Below, in pieces: positions 37,722 to 46,232 of a DNA stretch of 48,182 bases (position 1 is its first letter; every line of letters starts with the position of its first letter). The notes beneath the pieces were generated by a model. The model was not told the DNA's origin, did no database searches, and saw only the letters and a list, made by a program, of their open reading frames with translations. The stretch covers positions 1 through 48,182 of the forward strand of contig JAMOPY010000021.1 of the NCBI GenBank assembly GCA_027064305.1, in the 5' to 3' direction. The stretch comes from Methanobacteriota archaeon (GTDB lineage Archaea > JAADCQ01 > Methanopyri > Methanopyrales > Methanopyraceae). The translations under genes and the position numbers were made by a program.

Positions 37722-38900
37722 TCAGGACACCTCGAGCCCGTGCTCCTCCGCGATCCCGTGGAAGGCCTCGATCACCCGGTCCACCTGCTCCTCCGAGAGC
37801 CCGTACACGCTCAGCTTGATCGCCTTGGTCTGACCGGGCTGGATCCCCATGATCCCGCGCTCCTTGAGCTCCTCGTACAGGAAGTAGCCCTTCCTCGGGT
37901 GCTCCCGGGCGATCCGGTGGAAGCCCGGGGTCTCGAGCTTCACCAGGTCGTGCCGTTTGGGCCGCTCTCCGAGCTGTCGAACGCCCTCGATCCGCTCGAG
38001 CTCCTCCACGAGCCGTCGGGTCTTCCTGACCTCGTCTTCCCACCGCTTGACGCGCTCGACCACGTGCGGGAAGCTGGCCATCATGGTGACGATCGGGGCC
38101 CCCATCACCGTGCAGCCGAGCAGCTCCACCTCCTTGTGCGGCCAGCTGCGCCCGGAGACGTCGCCCTCGATGGAGGAGCCTCGGAGTACCTCATCCGCCC
38201 ACTCGTCCCGCATCGCCAGGACGCCGCAGGGGGCGCAGGCGGCCAGACCCTTGTGCCCGCTGCCGATCATGAAATCCGGCTTGGGATTGAGCCGGGAGAG
38301 GTCCATGCGGCCCATCGTGTAGGCGCAGTTGAGAACGCACGGGACACCCCGCTTCCGACAGATCTTGATGAACCTCTCCGCGTCCGCCAGGTTCCCGTAC
38401 TCGCTGTCCACGTGGGTGAGCAGGGCGAGCGCGGGCGGGTCCCCGGTCTCGTCCTCCACCTCGTCGAAGACCCGCTCGTACTCCTCCACCCGGACGCGGT
38501 ACTCCGGGTGGCCCGTGTGCGGAACCTCCCGGACCCCTACCCCCCACCGTTCCGCGGCGAGGAACGTGGTGTAGTGGGCCAGGGCGTCGACGACCATGAC
38601 GTCCCCCTCCTCGCACAGGGCCCCTACCACGGCCTCCTTGGAGTAGCGGGCGCCGGCGGTGACGCGCACGACGTCCATGCCGAGGAACTCCGCCAGGTCC
38701 TCGTGGAACTGCCGGATCGGGGGCTTTTCCACCTCGTGGAGCAGGCCCTCGCAGAAGTCGCACACGCTGTAGCCGTCGCCGAACTCGATGAGCGCCTTCT
38801 TGGCCTCGGGGGTGAGGACGCCGCCCCGCTGGATCGGGTTCACGTTAATGTACCGGCGCTCCGTGTCGCGGACGAGGCGGCGGTAGCGGTCGAGGTTCAC
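37722..38900 (-). CDS. pscS: O-phosphoseryl-tRNA:Cys-tRNA synthase (SepCysS)
   Basis: A 392-residue PLP enzyme that converts phosphoseryl-tRNA(Cys) to cysteinyl-tRNA(Cys), the main cysteine source of many methanogens. YINVNPIQRGGVLTPEAKKAL (positions about 17-37), DFCEG (cysteine near residue 49), HEDLAEFLG and the PLP-lysine segment GSGHKGLAACAPCG are diagnostic, and further conserved cysteines are present. Its length is normal. It has a GTG start and lies 12 bp after the archease gene. The sulfur donor partner is not evident; the following PP-loop ATPase is of interest. Confidence 0.93.
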   Translation of the reverse strand: MNLDRYRRLVRDTERRYINVNPIQRGGVLTPEAKKALIEFGDGYSVCDFCEGLLHEVEKPPIRQFHEDLAEFLGMDVVRVTAGARYSKEAVVGALCEEGDVMVVDALAHYTTFLAAERWGVGVREVPHTGHPEYRVRVEEYERVFDEVEDETGDPPALALLTHVDSEYGNLADAERFIKICRKRGVPCVLNCAYTMGRMDLSRLNPKPDFMIGSGHKGLAACAPCGVLAMRDEWADEVLRGSSIEGDVSGRSWPHKEVELLGCTVMGAPIVTMMASFPHVVERVKRWEDEVRKTRRLVEELERIEGVRQLGERPKRHDLVKLETPGFHRIAREHPRKGYFLYEELKERGIMGIQPGQTKAIKLSVYGLSEEQVDRVIEAFHGIAEEHGLEVS

Positions 38901-38912
38901 GGGGGCGCCCCC

Positions 38913-39341
38913 TCAGAGGTCGACCACGTACTCGGCCACCCACCGGCCGTCCTCGCGCTCGACCCGCATGTTGTGGTACGTGATGGCCTTGACCTCGGTG
39001 TGGAAGGGGTGTCGGTCCGGGTCGTAGGGCTCGCCCCTCGCGGTCCCCACCGCGCGCCATCCGTCGTCGGTGCGCTCCAGCTCGTCCACCTCGAACTCGG
39101 AGAACAGGAGGCCGTTCACCTCGTGCTGGAAGTGGATCTCCTCGAGCCAGTCGTGGAGGAGCTCGACCTCGTCCTCGGCCTCGGTGACCTCGATCCGCAC
39201 CTCCTCCCGCGGCTCGACCGCGTCCAGGTCCGTGATCAGGTCGAACAGGGCCTTGGCCGCCTCGACGAGCAGCTCCTCGAGCGAGTCGGCCCACACGCGG
39301 AAGGCCGCGTCCGCGGTGTGCTCGATCTCCTCCCAGGGCAC
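38913..39341 (-). CDS. Archease
   Basis: A 142-residue archease, the small chaperone-like cofactor that activates the RtcB RNA ligase. Family marks are HTADAAFRVWADSLEEL at residues 8-24, LLHDWLEEIHFQHE, and EVKAITYHNMRV near 120, whose aspartate, glutamate and histidine residues form the metal site. A GTG start gives VPWEEIEHTAD. rtcB is not in the window. It is first in a minus-strand set with SepCysS and the PP-loop ATPase, divergent from hypC. Confidence 0.92.
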   Translation of the reverse strand: MPWEEIEHTADAAFRVWADSLEELLVEAAKALFDLITDLDAVEPREEVRIEVTEAEDEVELLHDWLEEIHFQHEVNGLLFSEFEVDELERTDDGWRAVGTARGEPYDPDRHPFHTEVKAITYHNMRVEREDGRWVAEYVVDL

Positions 39342-39365
39342 CGGCGTGGCCCCCGGCCCGCGGAG

Positions 39366-39376
39366 GGGAAATAAGA
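39366..39376. promoter_or_regulatory. AT-rich promoter core between archease and hypC
   Basis: GGAAATAAGAG is the only AT-rich core in the 68-bp divergent gap (39342-39409). On the minus strand it reads CTCTTATTTCC, about 25-35 bp before the archease GTG. On the plus strand it lies about 35-45 bp before hypC, leaving room for the GGTGAT ribosome site near 39399. A second AT-poor AGAAATCC follows. Confidence 0.35.
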
Positions 39377-39409
39377 GAGAAATCCTTCGGTCGTGCGGGG
39401 TGATGCGGC

Positions 39410-39664
39410 GTGTGCCTGGCGATTCCGGGACGGATCGTGGAGCTGGAGGGTAACCGGGCGATCGTGGACTTCGGCGGCGTGCGGCAGGAGGTGGACGTGA
39501 GCCTGCTGGAGGACGTGAAGGAGGGTGACTGGGTCATCGTGCACACGGGGTTCGCCATCCAGAAGCTCTCCGAGGAGGAGGCGAGGGCGTCGCTGGAGGT
39601 GTGGGAGGAGGTGCTTAAGCACGTGGAGGAGGAGCTGGAGCATGGCGAGGAGGGAGATGGTTAA
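39410..39664 (+). CDS. hypC: Hydrogenase maturation chaperone HypC
   Basis: An 84-residue HypC/HupF protein. The N-terminal CLAIPGRIVELEG places the essential cysteine at residue 2, and DFGGVRQEVDVSLL and GDWVIVHTGFAIQKL complete the OB-fold. It carries Fe(CN)2CO during NiFe-hydrogenase assembly together with HypD. The acidic C-terminal tail (EEELEHGEEGDG) is a little longer than usual. The GTG start has a GGTGAT site eight bases upstream. It overlaps hypD by 23 bp. Confidence 0.95.
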   Translation: MCLAIPGRIVELEGNRAIVDFGGVRQEVDVSLLEDVKEGDWVIVHTGFAIQKLSEEEARASLEVWEEVLKHVEEELEHGEEGDG

Positions 39665-40691
39665 GCGGCTGGTCCGTCGGGTGCATCGGGAGGCGGAGCG
39701 GGTCGGTCACGAGGTCTCGATCATGCACGTGTGCGGGTCGCACGAGCGGACGATCGTGGAGCACGGGCTGCGCTCGCTCCTTCCGGAGGGTGTGCGCCTC
39801 GTCTGCGGTCCCGGCTGCCCGGTCTGCGTGACGACGGCGGGGGAACTCTCGGCCGCCATCGAGGCGGCGGAGGATGGGATGGTCGTCTGCGCGTTCGGGG
39901 ACGTGTACCGGGTGCCGACCCCGCGCGGCTCGCTCTCGTCCTGCGAGGGTGACGTGAGGGTGGTGCAGAGCGCGCGGCAGGCGGAGCGGGTCGCCGAGTC
40001 GGAGGATCGGGACGTGCTGTACCTGGCGGTGGGGTTCGAGACGACGGCCCCCACGACCGCGGCCGTCCTGCTCGACGACCCGCCCTCGAACCTGTACGTG
40101 CTCTCGGCCCACCGGCTGATACCGCCCGTGATGGAGTGGCTGCTCGAGCGGGGCGAGTGCCGGATCGACGCGTTCATCTGCCCGGGTCACGTGTCCACGA
40201 TCATCGGGGAGCGCCCCTACGAACCGATCGCGGAGCGGACCCCGTGCGTGATCGCGGGGTTCGAGCCCGAGGACGTGCTCATCGCCGTGCTCGCGGCCCT
40301 CAAGATGATCAGGAGGGGTCGGACCGGGCTGGTCAACGAGTACACGAGGGCGGTGAGGCCGGAGGGGAACCGGACGGCCCGGGAGCTCATGGAGCGGGCC
40401 TTCGAGCCGGAGGACCGGCCGTGGCGGGGGTTCCCCACGATCCCGGGGTCCGCGCTGGCCCTGCGGGAGGAGGTGGCGGACCACGACGCGAGGGAGGCGG
40501 GCATCGAGCCCGATTTCAGCGTCGGGGCTCACGAGGGGTGCATCTGCGATCGGATCCTGCGCGGCCTGGCCTCGCCCGAGGACTGCCCCTTATTCGGTCG
40601 GAAGTGCACCCCGACGAACCCGGTGGGCCCGTGCATGGTCTCGGAGGAGGGACCCTGCTTCATCCGGTACCGGTTCGGTGGAGGTACGTGA
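39642..40691 (+). CDS. hypD: Hydrogenase maturation protein HypD
   Basis: About 349 residues; it assembles the Fe(CN)2CO unit with HypC for NiFe-hydrogenases. The conserved cysteine motifs are MHVCGSHE, GPGCPVCVT, the FGF-like GFETTAPTTA, FICPGHVSTI and the C-terminal Fe-S region CICDRILRG...CPLFGRKCTPTNPVGPC. The ATG at 39642 is preferred; ATG 39657 (MVKRL) is an alternative and the frame is open to 39525 inside hypC. The next gene's ATG follows the stop with no gap. hypA, B, E and F are not in the window. Confidence 0.95.
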   Translation: MARREMVKRLVRRVHREAERVGHEVSIMHVCGSHERTIVEHGLRSLLPEGVRLVCGPGCPVCVTTAGELSAAIEAAEDGMVVCAFGDVYRVPTPRGSLSSCEGDVRVVQSARQAERVAESEDRDVLYLAVGFETTAPTTAAVLLDDPPSNLYVLSAHRLIPPVMEWLLERGECRIDAFICPGHVSTIIGERPYEPIAERTPCVIAGFEPEDVLIAVLAALKMIRRGRTGLVNEYTRAVRPEGNRTARELMERAFEPEDRPWRGFPTIPGSALALREEVADHDAREAGIEPDFSVGAHEGCICDRILRGLASPEDCPLFGRKCTPTNPVGPCMVSEEGPCFIRYRFGGGT

Positions 40692-41420
40692 ATGAGCGTG
40701 GACCATTGGCTGAGGCGGCTGGAACGGGCCCTGGAGGAGCGGGAGCGTGACCGGGTTCCGGACCCGGCGCTGGCGGTCGGCCTGGTGGTCCTGGGCCCCA
40801 CGGTCTCGACCGCGGCCATCGTGGTCGTGGTGGCGGGGTTCTTGCGGGTCTCCGGCGCCCCCATCGATCGGGCCGGGGACTTGGCGATCCCGCTGGGCCT
40901 GCTGAACCTCGTGGCCTCGTTCGCGGTCGTGAACGCGGTCCTGACGTACCTGGTCGTCCGGGGGACCAATTTTCACCTGGAGTGGTCGGAGCGGTTCTTC
41001 CGCGCGCTGATCGAGGTCCTCTACCGGGCGGAGGTGATCCCCCGACGGTGTTACCTGGCCGCGATCCGCAAGCTGGAGGGGCTGTCGGGGTCGAGGATGG
41101 ACGAGTCACTGTGGGCGGTGGTGGGGTTCCTCACCCTGGGGCTCTCCTGCCTGTACGTGCTGTGCCGGGTGTACGGTCGGGCCCGTCGGCACGAGGAGCG
41201 GGAGGTCGCGATCGTGGAGCTGTTGGGCGAGTACCTGGGGTCCGGGTTGGAGCTGCGTCGTCGCCTTCTGCGCGAGGACGTGGTGGCGTACGCCCTGCTC
41301 GCGCTGTTCCTGCCCCCCACGTACCCGCTGCTCGTGTACCGGGTGTTCCGGGACCTGAACCGGCATCTGGACGCCCACCGGAGGTTCGAGCGGGAGCTGA
41401 TGGAGCGGGTCTTCTCGTAG
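40692..41420 (+). CDS. Membrane protein with about four spans, unknown
   Basis: A 242-residue protein. It has a charged N-terminal helix (residues 1-25), then hydrophobic segments near residues 28-50, 68-90, 142-162 and 200-218 separated by basic amphipathic helices. The last cytosolic part is rich in Arg, Glu and His. I do not recognise a family. The ATG abuts the hypD stop with zero spacing, so it probably shares that transcript, but a hydrogenase link is only positional. It ends 5 bp before the convergent cobT-like gene. Confidence 0.6.
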   Translation: MSVDHWLRRLERALEERERDRVPDPALAVGLVVLGPTVSTAAIVVVVAGFLRVSGAPIDRAGDLAIPLGLLNLVASFAVVNAVLTYLVVRGTNFHLEWSERFFRALIEVLYRAEVIPRRCYLAAIRKLEGLSGSRMDESLWAVVGFLTLGLSCLYVLCRVYGRARRHEEREVAIVELLGEYLGSGLELRRRLLREDVVAYALLALFLPPTYPLLVYRVFRDLNRHLDAHRRFERELMERVFS

Positions 41421-41425
41421 TTCGG

Positions 41426-42541
41426 TCAGTCCCCGTCCAGGGATTCCCGCCAGCGCTCGTACACCCGCTCGCACTCCTTCAGCACGTCCCTCGGCGTGAT
41501 CTCACCGCGCGTCTTCAGGGCGGCGGCCACCTGGGAGCCGCCGGCGCCGACCCCCTCCTTCACGTACCCGCGCTCGTACAGGGTGAACTCCCGGTACCGG
41601 GACCGGGAGAAGCCCGGGTCCGCGGAGAACAGGGCGAACCGGCCCACCTGCCGCAGCAGCCCCAGGATGTCCGAGTCCTCGTCCTCCACCACGTACTTGG
41701 TCGTGCCCACGAACACGCGGCCCGGGTCGTACTCGCCCAGCTCGGAGAGGCACGCGAGCACGGCGGTCATCTGCGTGCCCCCGGCCAGCAGGACCGGCGT
41801 CCGGCACCCCTTGAGGATCCCGAGCACGGCGGGCATCATGGGGTCGCCGAACCGGCGGGCGGCTTCGTGGGGGTCCAGGTCCCCGGGCTCGACTCCCTGA
41901 GCCCTCAGTCCCTCCCGCACGACTCTCTCCTTGATCTCGTGCGGAGTCTCGTGGGAGCTGCTCGCGAAGCGGCCCCACACCTCGTACCCTAGGGCGGCCA
42001 TCACCGCCATCGCCGTGGTCGTCCCGCCCGGCACGCTCTCGCCCACGGTCAGGAAACCCACGTCCCGGCTCAGCTCGCGGCCCAGCAGCCGCCCCGCCTC
42101 GAGCAGGTCGTCGTACGCATCCTCGGACAGGGCAGGGCCCTCGCGGAAGTCCCGCGCCACCTCCCCGCCCAGGTCGATGCAGGGGCAGGCGGGCTTCACG
42201 GCCACGCCGGCGTCCGCGGGCAGGAAGGGGAGGGAGGCCAGATCCATGGCCGCCCGCGTGATCACGGCGGGGGAGGGTGCACCGGCCGGGTTCTGGGGCG
42301 CGTCCTCCGCGTTCACGATCCGGTCCAGGTAGATCAGCTCCACGTCCCCGGCCGGCGTGTGGAAGGTTAGCTCCGGCGTGCGGCCGGCCGCGGAGATGCC
42401 CGGGATCAGGCTGACCTCGGTGTTACCGATCACGCAGATCAGGATCGTGCGCTCGCCCAGGCACGCCCTGAGTGCGTCGTGGACGGCCCTCCGGTCCCCG
42501 TAGGCCCGGATCCCGGGAAGGACCTCCCCCAGATCCGTCAA
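41426..42541 (-). CDS. cobT: Archaeal CobT-like nicotinate mononucleotide:base phosphoribosyltransferase
   Basis: About 371 residues, in the archaeal CobT family. These enzymes make alpha-ribazole phosphate-type nucleotides for the lower ligand of cobamides, needed for corrinoid cofactors of methyl transfer. Diagnostic segments are VGESVPGGTTTAMAVM, GDPMMPAVLGILKGC, LAGGTQMTAVLACL and FVGTTKYVVEDEDSD. The start is taken as TTG 42541, overlapping the peptidase stop as TTGA, with GGAG about eight bases upstream; GTG 42550 is an alternative. It ends the minus-strand run from LSm. Confidence 0.85.
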   Translation of the reverse strand: MTDLGEVLPGIRAYGDRRAVHDALRACLGERTILICVIGNTEVSLIPGISAAGRTPELTFHTPAGDVELIYLDRIVNAEDAPQNPAGAPSPAVITRAAMDLASLPFLPADAGVAVKPACPCIDLGGEVARDFREGPALSEDAYDDLLEAGRLLGRELSRDVGFLTVGESVPGGTTTAMAVMAALGYEVWGRFASSSHETPHEIKERVVREGLRAQGVEPGDLDPHEAARRFGDPMMPAVLGILKGCRTPVLLAGGTQMTAVLACLSELGEYDPGRVFVGTTKYVVEDEDSDILGLLRQVGRFALFSADPGFSRSRYREFTLYERGYVKEGVGAGGSQVAAALKTRGEITPRDVLKECERVYERWRESLDGD

Positions 42542-43494
42542 ACGATCCACTCCCGGGGTAGGTTGGTGAGTACCTCGCACCCGTTCCCGCGGACGACCAC
42601 CATCTCCTCCACCCTGACCCCGAACCGCTCGGAGTACAGGCCCGGTTCCACGGTGATCACGGCACCCTCCGGCAGCTCACCACGGAGCCGACCCTCGTGC
42701 ACGGTCACCCCCACGTGATGGCCGAGGCTGTGGGGGAACGAGAAGTCCCGGAACTCCCCCTCCATCTCCTCCCGAACGCGCTCCTCCACCTCCTTGGGAT
42801 CCACCCCGGCCCGGAGCTCCCCCAGGGCGCTCTCCAGGGCCTCGCAGACGGTTTCCAGCACCGGGACCGCGTCCCCCTCCTCCGCGCACACGGTCCGCGT
42901 GACGTCCGTGCAGTAGACGTACCTCAGACCGAAGTCGACGAGCATCGTGTGCCTCCACTCCCGGCGGTCCGGTTGCGGTCGGTGATGCGGGACGCCGGAG
43001 CCCTCGTCGTAGCCCACGATCGGGTCGAAGGAGGGGGCGACCCCGAGCTCCCGGGCCCGGGCCGCGAGCTCGGCGGCCACCTCGCTCTCCGCCCTCCCCT
43101 CCTCGGGTACCAGGGAACGCAGGATCCCCTCGGTGACCTCGACCAGACCCCGGATCGCCTCCACCTCCCCCTTCGTTTTGGATAGCTTAACGTTTCGAAC
43201 GTCGTCCGAGACCCTCAGCCGGTAGCACGGGACGTACTCGGGGGCGCGCCGGGAGTCGCTGACGCGGGCCGGCGGCAGGTCCCGGGCCTCCTCGCGCTCG
43301 AGCACCTCCAGCTCCTCCGGGACGGGCCACTCCCGGACGGCCGGTAGGTCCATCCTCGGGACGAGGAGCGCGTACCTCTCCTCCTCGAAGTCCGCGTAGA
43401 ACGCCAGGCCCGGGAAGTGCGTCGCCCATTTCACGTTGTCCCGACGGACCAGCACGCACCGCTCTCCGTCGCAGGCCTCCTCAAGCCTCCTCAT
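42538..43494 (-). CDS. pepQ: M24-family Xaa-Pro aminopeptidase-like protein
   Basis: About 318 residues. The creatinase/aminopeptidase-P fold is shown by the metal ligands in DFGLRYVYCTDVTRTV (two aspartates), SLGHHVGVTVHE (histidine), TVEPGLYSE and VRVEEMVVV (glutamates). An N-terminal creatinase-type domain precedes (KWATHFPGLAFYADFEE). It most likely trims peptides with proline at position two. The ATG 43494 follows GGGAGA and overlaps the Toprim gene's end by 14 bp. The frame is open far upstream within that gene, but homology begins at MRRLEEA. Confidence 0.85.
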   Translation of the reverse strand: MRRLEEACDGERCVLVRRDNVKWATHFPGLAFYADFEEERYALLVPRMDLPAVREWPVPEELEVLEREEARDLPPARVSDSRRAPEYVPCYRLRVSDDVRNVKLSKTKGEVEAIRGLVEVTEGILRSLVPEEGRAESEVAAELAARARELGVAPSFDPIVGYDEGSGVPHHRPQPDRREWRHTMLVDFGLRYVYCTDVTRTVCAEEGDAVPVLETVCEALESALGELRAGVDPKEVEERVREEMEGEFRDFSFPHSLGHHVGVTVHEGRLRGELPEGAVITVEPGLYSERFGVRVEEMVVVRGNGCEVLTNLPREWIV

Positions 43495-44416
43495 CTTCTC
43501 CCCGAACGTCCTCCTCCTCAGCGTCTCCTCCACCCGATCCAACGTCCTCCTCAGCCGATTCCCTCTCACCTTCCTCAACCTCCCATCCGCCCTTGGAGAG
43601 CTCCATGACGGACCGGTAAACCCGGAGAACCTCGAGCGCGCTCTCGCGGGATGGGGCCGCGATCCGGCGGTCCCCGACGACGACCTCAACCCCGAGGGCC
43701 TCCCCGAGCTCCTCGACCACGCCCGGTTCCACCTCCTCCGGGGACAGGCCCACTTCTCGGCAGACCTCCTCCAGACTCACCGGTACCAGGCGGCGCTCCC
43801 GTTCCTCCAGTCGCTCCCGGAGCTCCCGCACCCGCTCCCGGAGTCGTTCCACCTCGCGCTCCAGCCGCTCCCGCTCCTCCTCCAGCTCCTCCCGCTTCTC
43901 CTCCGACCGCTCGAGCTCCTCCTTCAGTTCCTCGATCCTGCGCCGCTCGTCCTCCACCCGCTCCTCCAACTCCTCCAGCTCCTTCAGGCGCTCCTTCAGG
44001 TCCTGAAGCTCCTCCCGCAGCCGCTTGAGCTTGATCAGGCCCTTGAGGCCGGCCCGGATGAGGGCGTTGCGGAGCTCCCGCTCCACGATGTCCAGGTTAA
44101 CGTGCTCGACGTCGTGGCCGAGCGGGAGCTTGACGCGCTCCACGTGGCCCACGAGGTCCTCGAGCTCCTCCTGGAACTCGCTGGCCAGCTTCCGGCCGGG
44201 CTTGTCGGCGTCGGTGGCGATGAGGACCACGTCGGCCCCCTCGGCCGCGCGGCGGGCGATGTGGGCGTGGGTGGTGGGGATGATGGAGGTGATGGTGACG
44301 TTGAACTCCCCTCCGAGGGCCATTCGCTGGAGGACCTTGGAGATGATCTCGGCGTCGGCGGCTCCCTCCACGATCACTCGGACGTCGACGGGGGATCGCT
44401 TGCGTCGCGGGGGCAT
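43481..44416 (-). CDS. Toprim-domain protein with long coiled coil (COG4026-like)
   Basis: A 311-residue protein. Residues about 10-115 form a Toprim domain: the catalytic-type glutamate in VIVEGAADAEIISKVL and the D-x-D in LIATDADKPGRKLA are present. Residues about 125-212 are a continuous charged coiled coil (Leu/Glu/Arg heptads). A small domain (VSLEEVCREVGLSPEEV) follows, then a highly acidic disordered tail. I recall this archaeal group as potential nuclease or primase-like proteins of unknown role. It lies directly downstream of L37e and LSm, suggesting an RNA-linked job. Confidence 0.8.
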   Translation of the reverse strand: MPPRRKRSPVDVRVIVEGAADAEIISKVLQRMALGGEFNVTITSIIPTTHAHIARRAAEGADVVLIATDADKPGRKLASEFQEELEDLVGHVERVKLPLGHDVEHVNLDIVERELRNALIRAGLKGLIKLKRLREELQDLKERLKELEELEERVEDERRRIEELKEELERSEEKREELEEERERLEREVERLRERVRELRERLEERERRLVPVSLEEVCREVGLSPEEVEPGVVEELGEALGVEVVVGDRRIAAPSRESALEVLRVYRSVMELSKGGWEVEEGERESAEEDVGSGGGDAEEEDVRGEDEEA

Positions 44417-44429
44417 CGCCGGGGCTCCC

Positions 44430-44618
44430 TCAGCGTCGCCGCTGCCGGTTGTACTTCTTGTTCTGCCAGTTGTACTTCCTCATTCGCCGCGAGCGGCCGA
44501 AGCCGCAGGCCGCGCAGTACCCCTTTCGCACGTGGTAGGCCCGGCGGCCGCACCGGCGGCACCGGACGTGGGTTTTCGTCTTGTTGCGCTTTCCGAAGGA
44601 GGGCGTGCCCTTCGCCAC
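44430..44618 (-). CDS. rpl37e: 50S ribosomal protein L37e
   Basis: A 62-residue zinc ribbon ribosomal protein. Cysteines 20, 23, 35 and 38 form the zinc site (HVRCRRCG and GYCAACGFG), flanked by very basic segments ([20 protein letters not shown]). It binds rRNA near domain I of 23S RNA. It lies between LSm and the Toprim gene. An LSm-L37e pair is a conserved archaeal arrangement. Confidence 0.96.
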   Translation of the reverse strand: MAKGTPSFGKRNKTKTHVRCRRCGRRAYHVRKGYCAACGFGRSRRMRKYNWQNKKYNRQRRR

Positions 44619-44638
44619 GTTCGATCACCCCCGGAGGG

Positions 44639-44860
44639 TTACCCGACCTCCGCCGGGGATATTAAGGTGACACTGTCGCCTCGGACGAGCACGCGGCCCA
44701 GTCGGACCTCGGAGTCCCCGGAGATCTCGACGCAGTCGTCCAGGACCAGGTTCAGGTGCCCGTCGAAGGATACGAGTCGGCCACGGAGCGTCTTGCCGGT
44801 TTTCAGCTCCACGATCACGATGTCATCCAAAAAATCCCTCAGTGCGTCGCGCGGCCTCAA
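44639..44860 (-). CDS. Archaeal LSm (Sm-like) protein
   Basis: A 73-residue Sm-fold protein that forms heptameric rings binding U-rich RNA. The Sm1 motif (IVELKTGKTLRGRLVSFDGHLN, with FDGHLNLVL) and the Sm2-like LGRVLVRGDSVTLI are plain. The start is TTG 44860 (LRPRDALRDFLDD); the frame is open upstream but without homology. It is co-oriented with L37e, 20 bp ahead of it, and divergent from the PUA protein (39 bp apart). Confidence 0.93.
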   Translation of the reverse strand: MRPRDALRDFLDDIVIVELKTGKTLRGRLVSFDGHLNLVLDDCVEISGDSEVRLGRVLVRGDSVTLISPAEVG

Positions 44861-44899
44861 CGGGTCCGGCACCCCCGTCGCGCGGTGGGGGAGGCGCGC

Positions 44900-45406
44900 A
44901 TGAAGGTTTCCCGGCGGCATCCGATCTCGGAGAAGGAGCTGGACGAGGTGCTGAGGGACATCCGGGGAACCGTCGGGGTGGACCTTGGGGAGGTTCTGTC
45001 GGGCGAGGAGCTGGTGGAGCTGGGGCACGTGAAGGGCTCGGAGGTGGAGCGCATACTCATCGCCCGGGGCCGGGTGGTGGCGTTCGAGTGGAAGGAGCGG
45101 TGGTTGCCCACGCTGCACCCGCTGCTGGAGTTGGGTTCTGGGGCGTTCGGGCACGCGGTGGTCGTGGACATGGGGGCCGTCAAGCCGATCGCCTCGGGTG
45201 CGGACGTTATGGTGCCGGGGATCGTGGAGGTAAGGGGAGGGTTCGAGCGCGGTGATGGGGTGGTGGTGCTGGACGAGAGGAATGAGCGGCCGTTGGCCGT
45301 GGGCATCGCCCGGTTCGACGCGTCGGAGATCGAGCGGAGGGATCGGGGTCGCGCGGTGGAGAACGTGCACCATGTGGGGGATGAGCTCTGGGAGGCGCGG
45401 TTCTGA
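44900..45406 (+). CDS. PUA-domain RNA-binding protein (MCT-1/Tma20-like)
   Basis: A 168-residue protein. The N-terminal half (SRRHPISEKELDEVLRDI, VVAFEWKERWLPTLHPLLE) resembles the pre-PUA domain of archaeal MCT-1/Tma20-like proteins. The C-terminal half is a PUA domain (VDMGAVKPIASGADVMVPGI, ERPLAVGIARFDASEI). Relatives bind tRNA or the small ribosomal subunit and assist translation initiation or recycling. The ATG at 44900 follows GGTGGGGGA and an archaeal-typical spacer. It is divergent from LSm and converges with minD. Confidence 0.88.
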   Translation: MKVSRRHPISEKELDEVLRDIRGTVGVDLGEVLSGEELVELGHVKGSEVERILIARGRVVAFEWKERWLPTLHPLLELGSGAFGHAVVVDMGAVKPIASGADVMVPGIVEVRGGFERGDGVVVLDERNERPLAVGIARFDASEIERRDRGRAVENVHHVGDELWEARF

Positions 45407-45423
45407 CGCCCGCCGTCTGATCG

Positions 45424-46227
45424 CTACCGCTTGCCGAACAGTCCTTTGATGATCTTGGAGAGGACGCCCTCCTTGTCCGGGACCTCCACCTCGTACTCGA
45501 TACCCAGGAGCTCCGCGGCCAGTTTCTTGAACGCCTGGGCGGCCGCGGACTTGGGACTGCGGACGACCACGGGCTCACCGAACGCGGCGGCGCGGCGCAC
45601 CTCGGGGTCCTCCGGGATCTCGGCCAGCACTCGGGTCTCCAGGATCTTCTCAATCTCGTCCTTGGTGAGCTCGGTCTTGTCCTTGGTCACCCGGTTCACG
45701 GCGGCCCCGGTGATGTTCGTGCCCACGCGCTCGGCCACGGCCTTGACCTTCAGCGCGTCGGTGATGGAGGCGATCTCTGGGTTCACGACCAGCAGGCACT
45801 CGGTCGCGGCGGAGAGGGCCGTCAGCGCGTCGCGGCCCAGTCCGGCGGGACCGTCGATGAGGAGGAAGTCGGCCCGGTCCACGATCCACTCGACCACCTC
45901 GCGCAGGCGCTCCGGGTTGGCCTTGCGGATGCCCTCGAGCGAGATGCCGGCCGGGATGACCTTCACGCCCTTGGGCCCTTCGTACACGGCCTCTTCCACG
46001 TCCGCCTCGCCGGCCAGCACGTCGTGCAGGGTGACGGGAGCGTCCTCCATCTGGAGGATCAGACCGAGGTTGGCCATGGCGATGTCCGCGTCCAGGATGT
46101 AGACCTCGCCGTTCATGTCCGCGAGGGCGGTTCCCAGGTTGGCGGTCACGGTGGTCTTACCGGTACCGCCCTTACCCGAGGCGATGCAGATGGCCCTACA
46201 CCCGTCTCCTCCTTCGGACTCCGCCAA
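45424..46227 (-). CDS. minD: MinD/ParA-type ATPase
   Basis: A 267-residue deviant Walker A ATPase, KGGTGKTT at residues 19-26, followed by [33 protein letters not shown] (switch II), and [16 protein letters not shown] near 180. Residues near the C-terminus ([16 protein letters not shown]) form a basic amphipathic helix of the membrane-targeting type seen in MinD. Archaeal MinD proteins position surface or division structures. It lies 5 bp after the tandem roadblock-like gene. Confidence 0.93.
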   Translation of the reverse strand: MAESEGGDGCRAICIASGKGGTGKTTVTANLGTALADMNGEVYILDADIAMANLGLILQMEDAPVTLHDVLAGEADVEEAVYEGPKGVKVIPAGISLEGIRKANPERLREVVEWIVDRADFLLIDGPAGLGRDALTALSAATECLLVVNPEIASITDALKVKAVAERVGTNITGAAVNRVTKDKTELTKDEIEKILETRVLAEIPEDPEVRRAAAFGEPVVVRSPKSAAAQAFKKLAAELLGIEYEVEVPDKEGVLSKIIKGLFGKR

Positions 46228-46232
46228 GCTCG

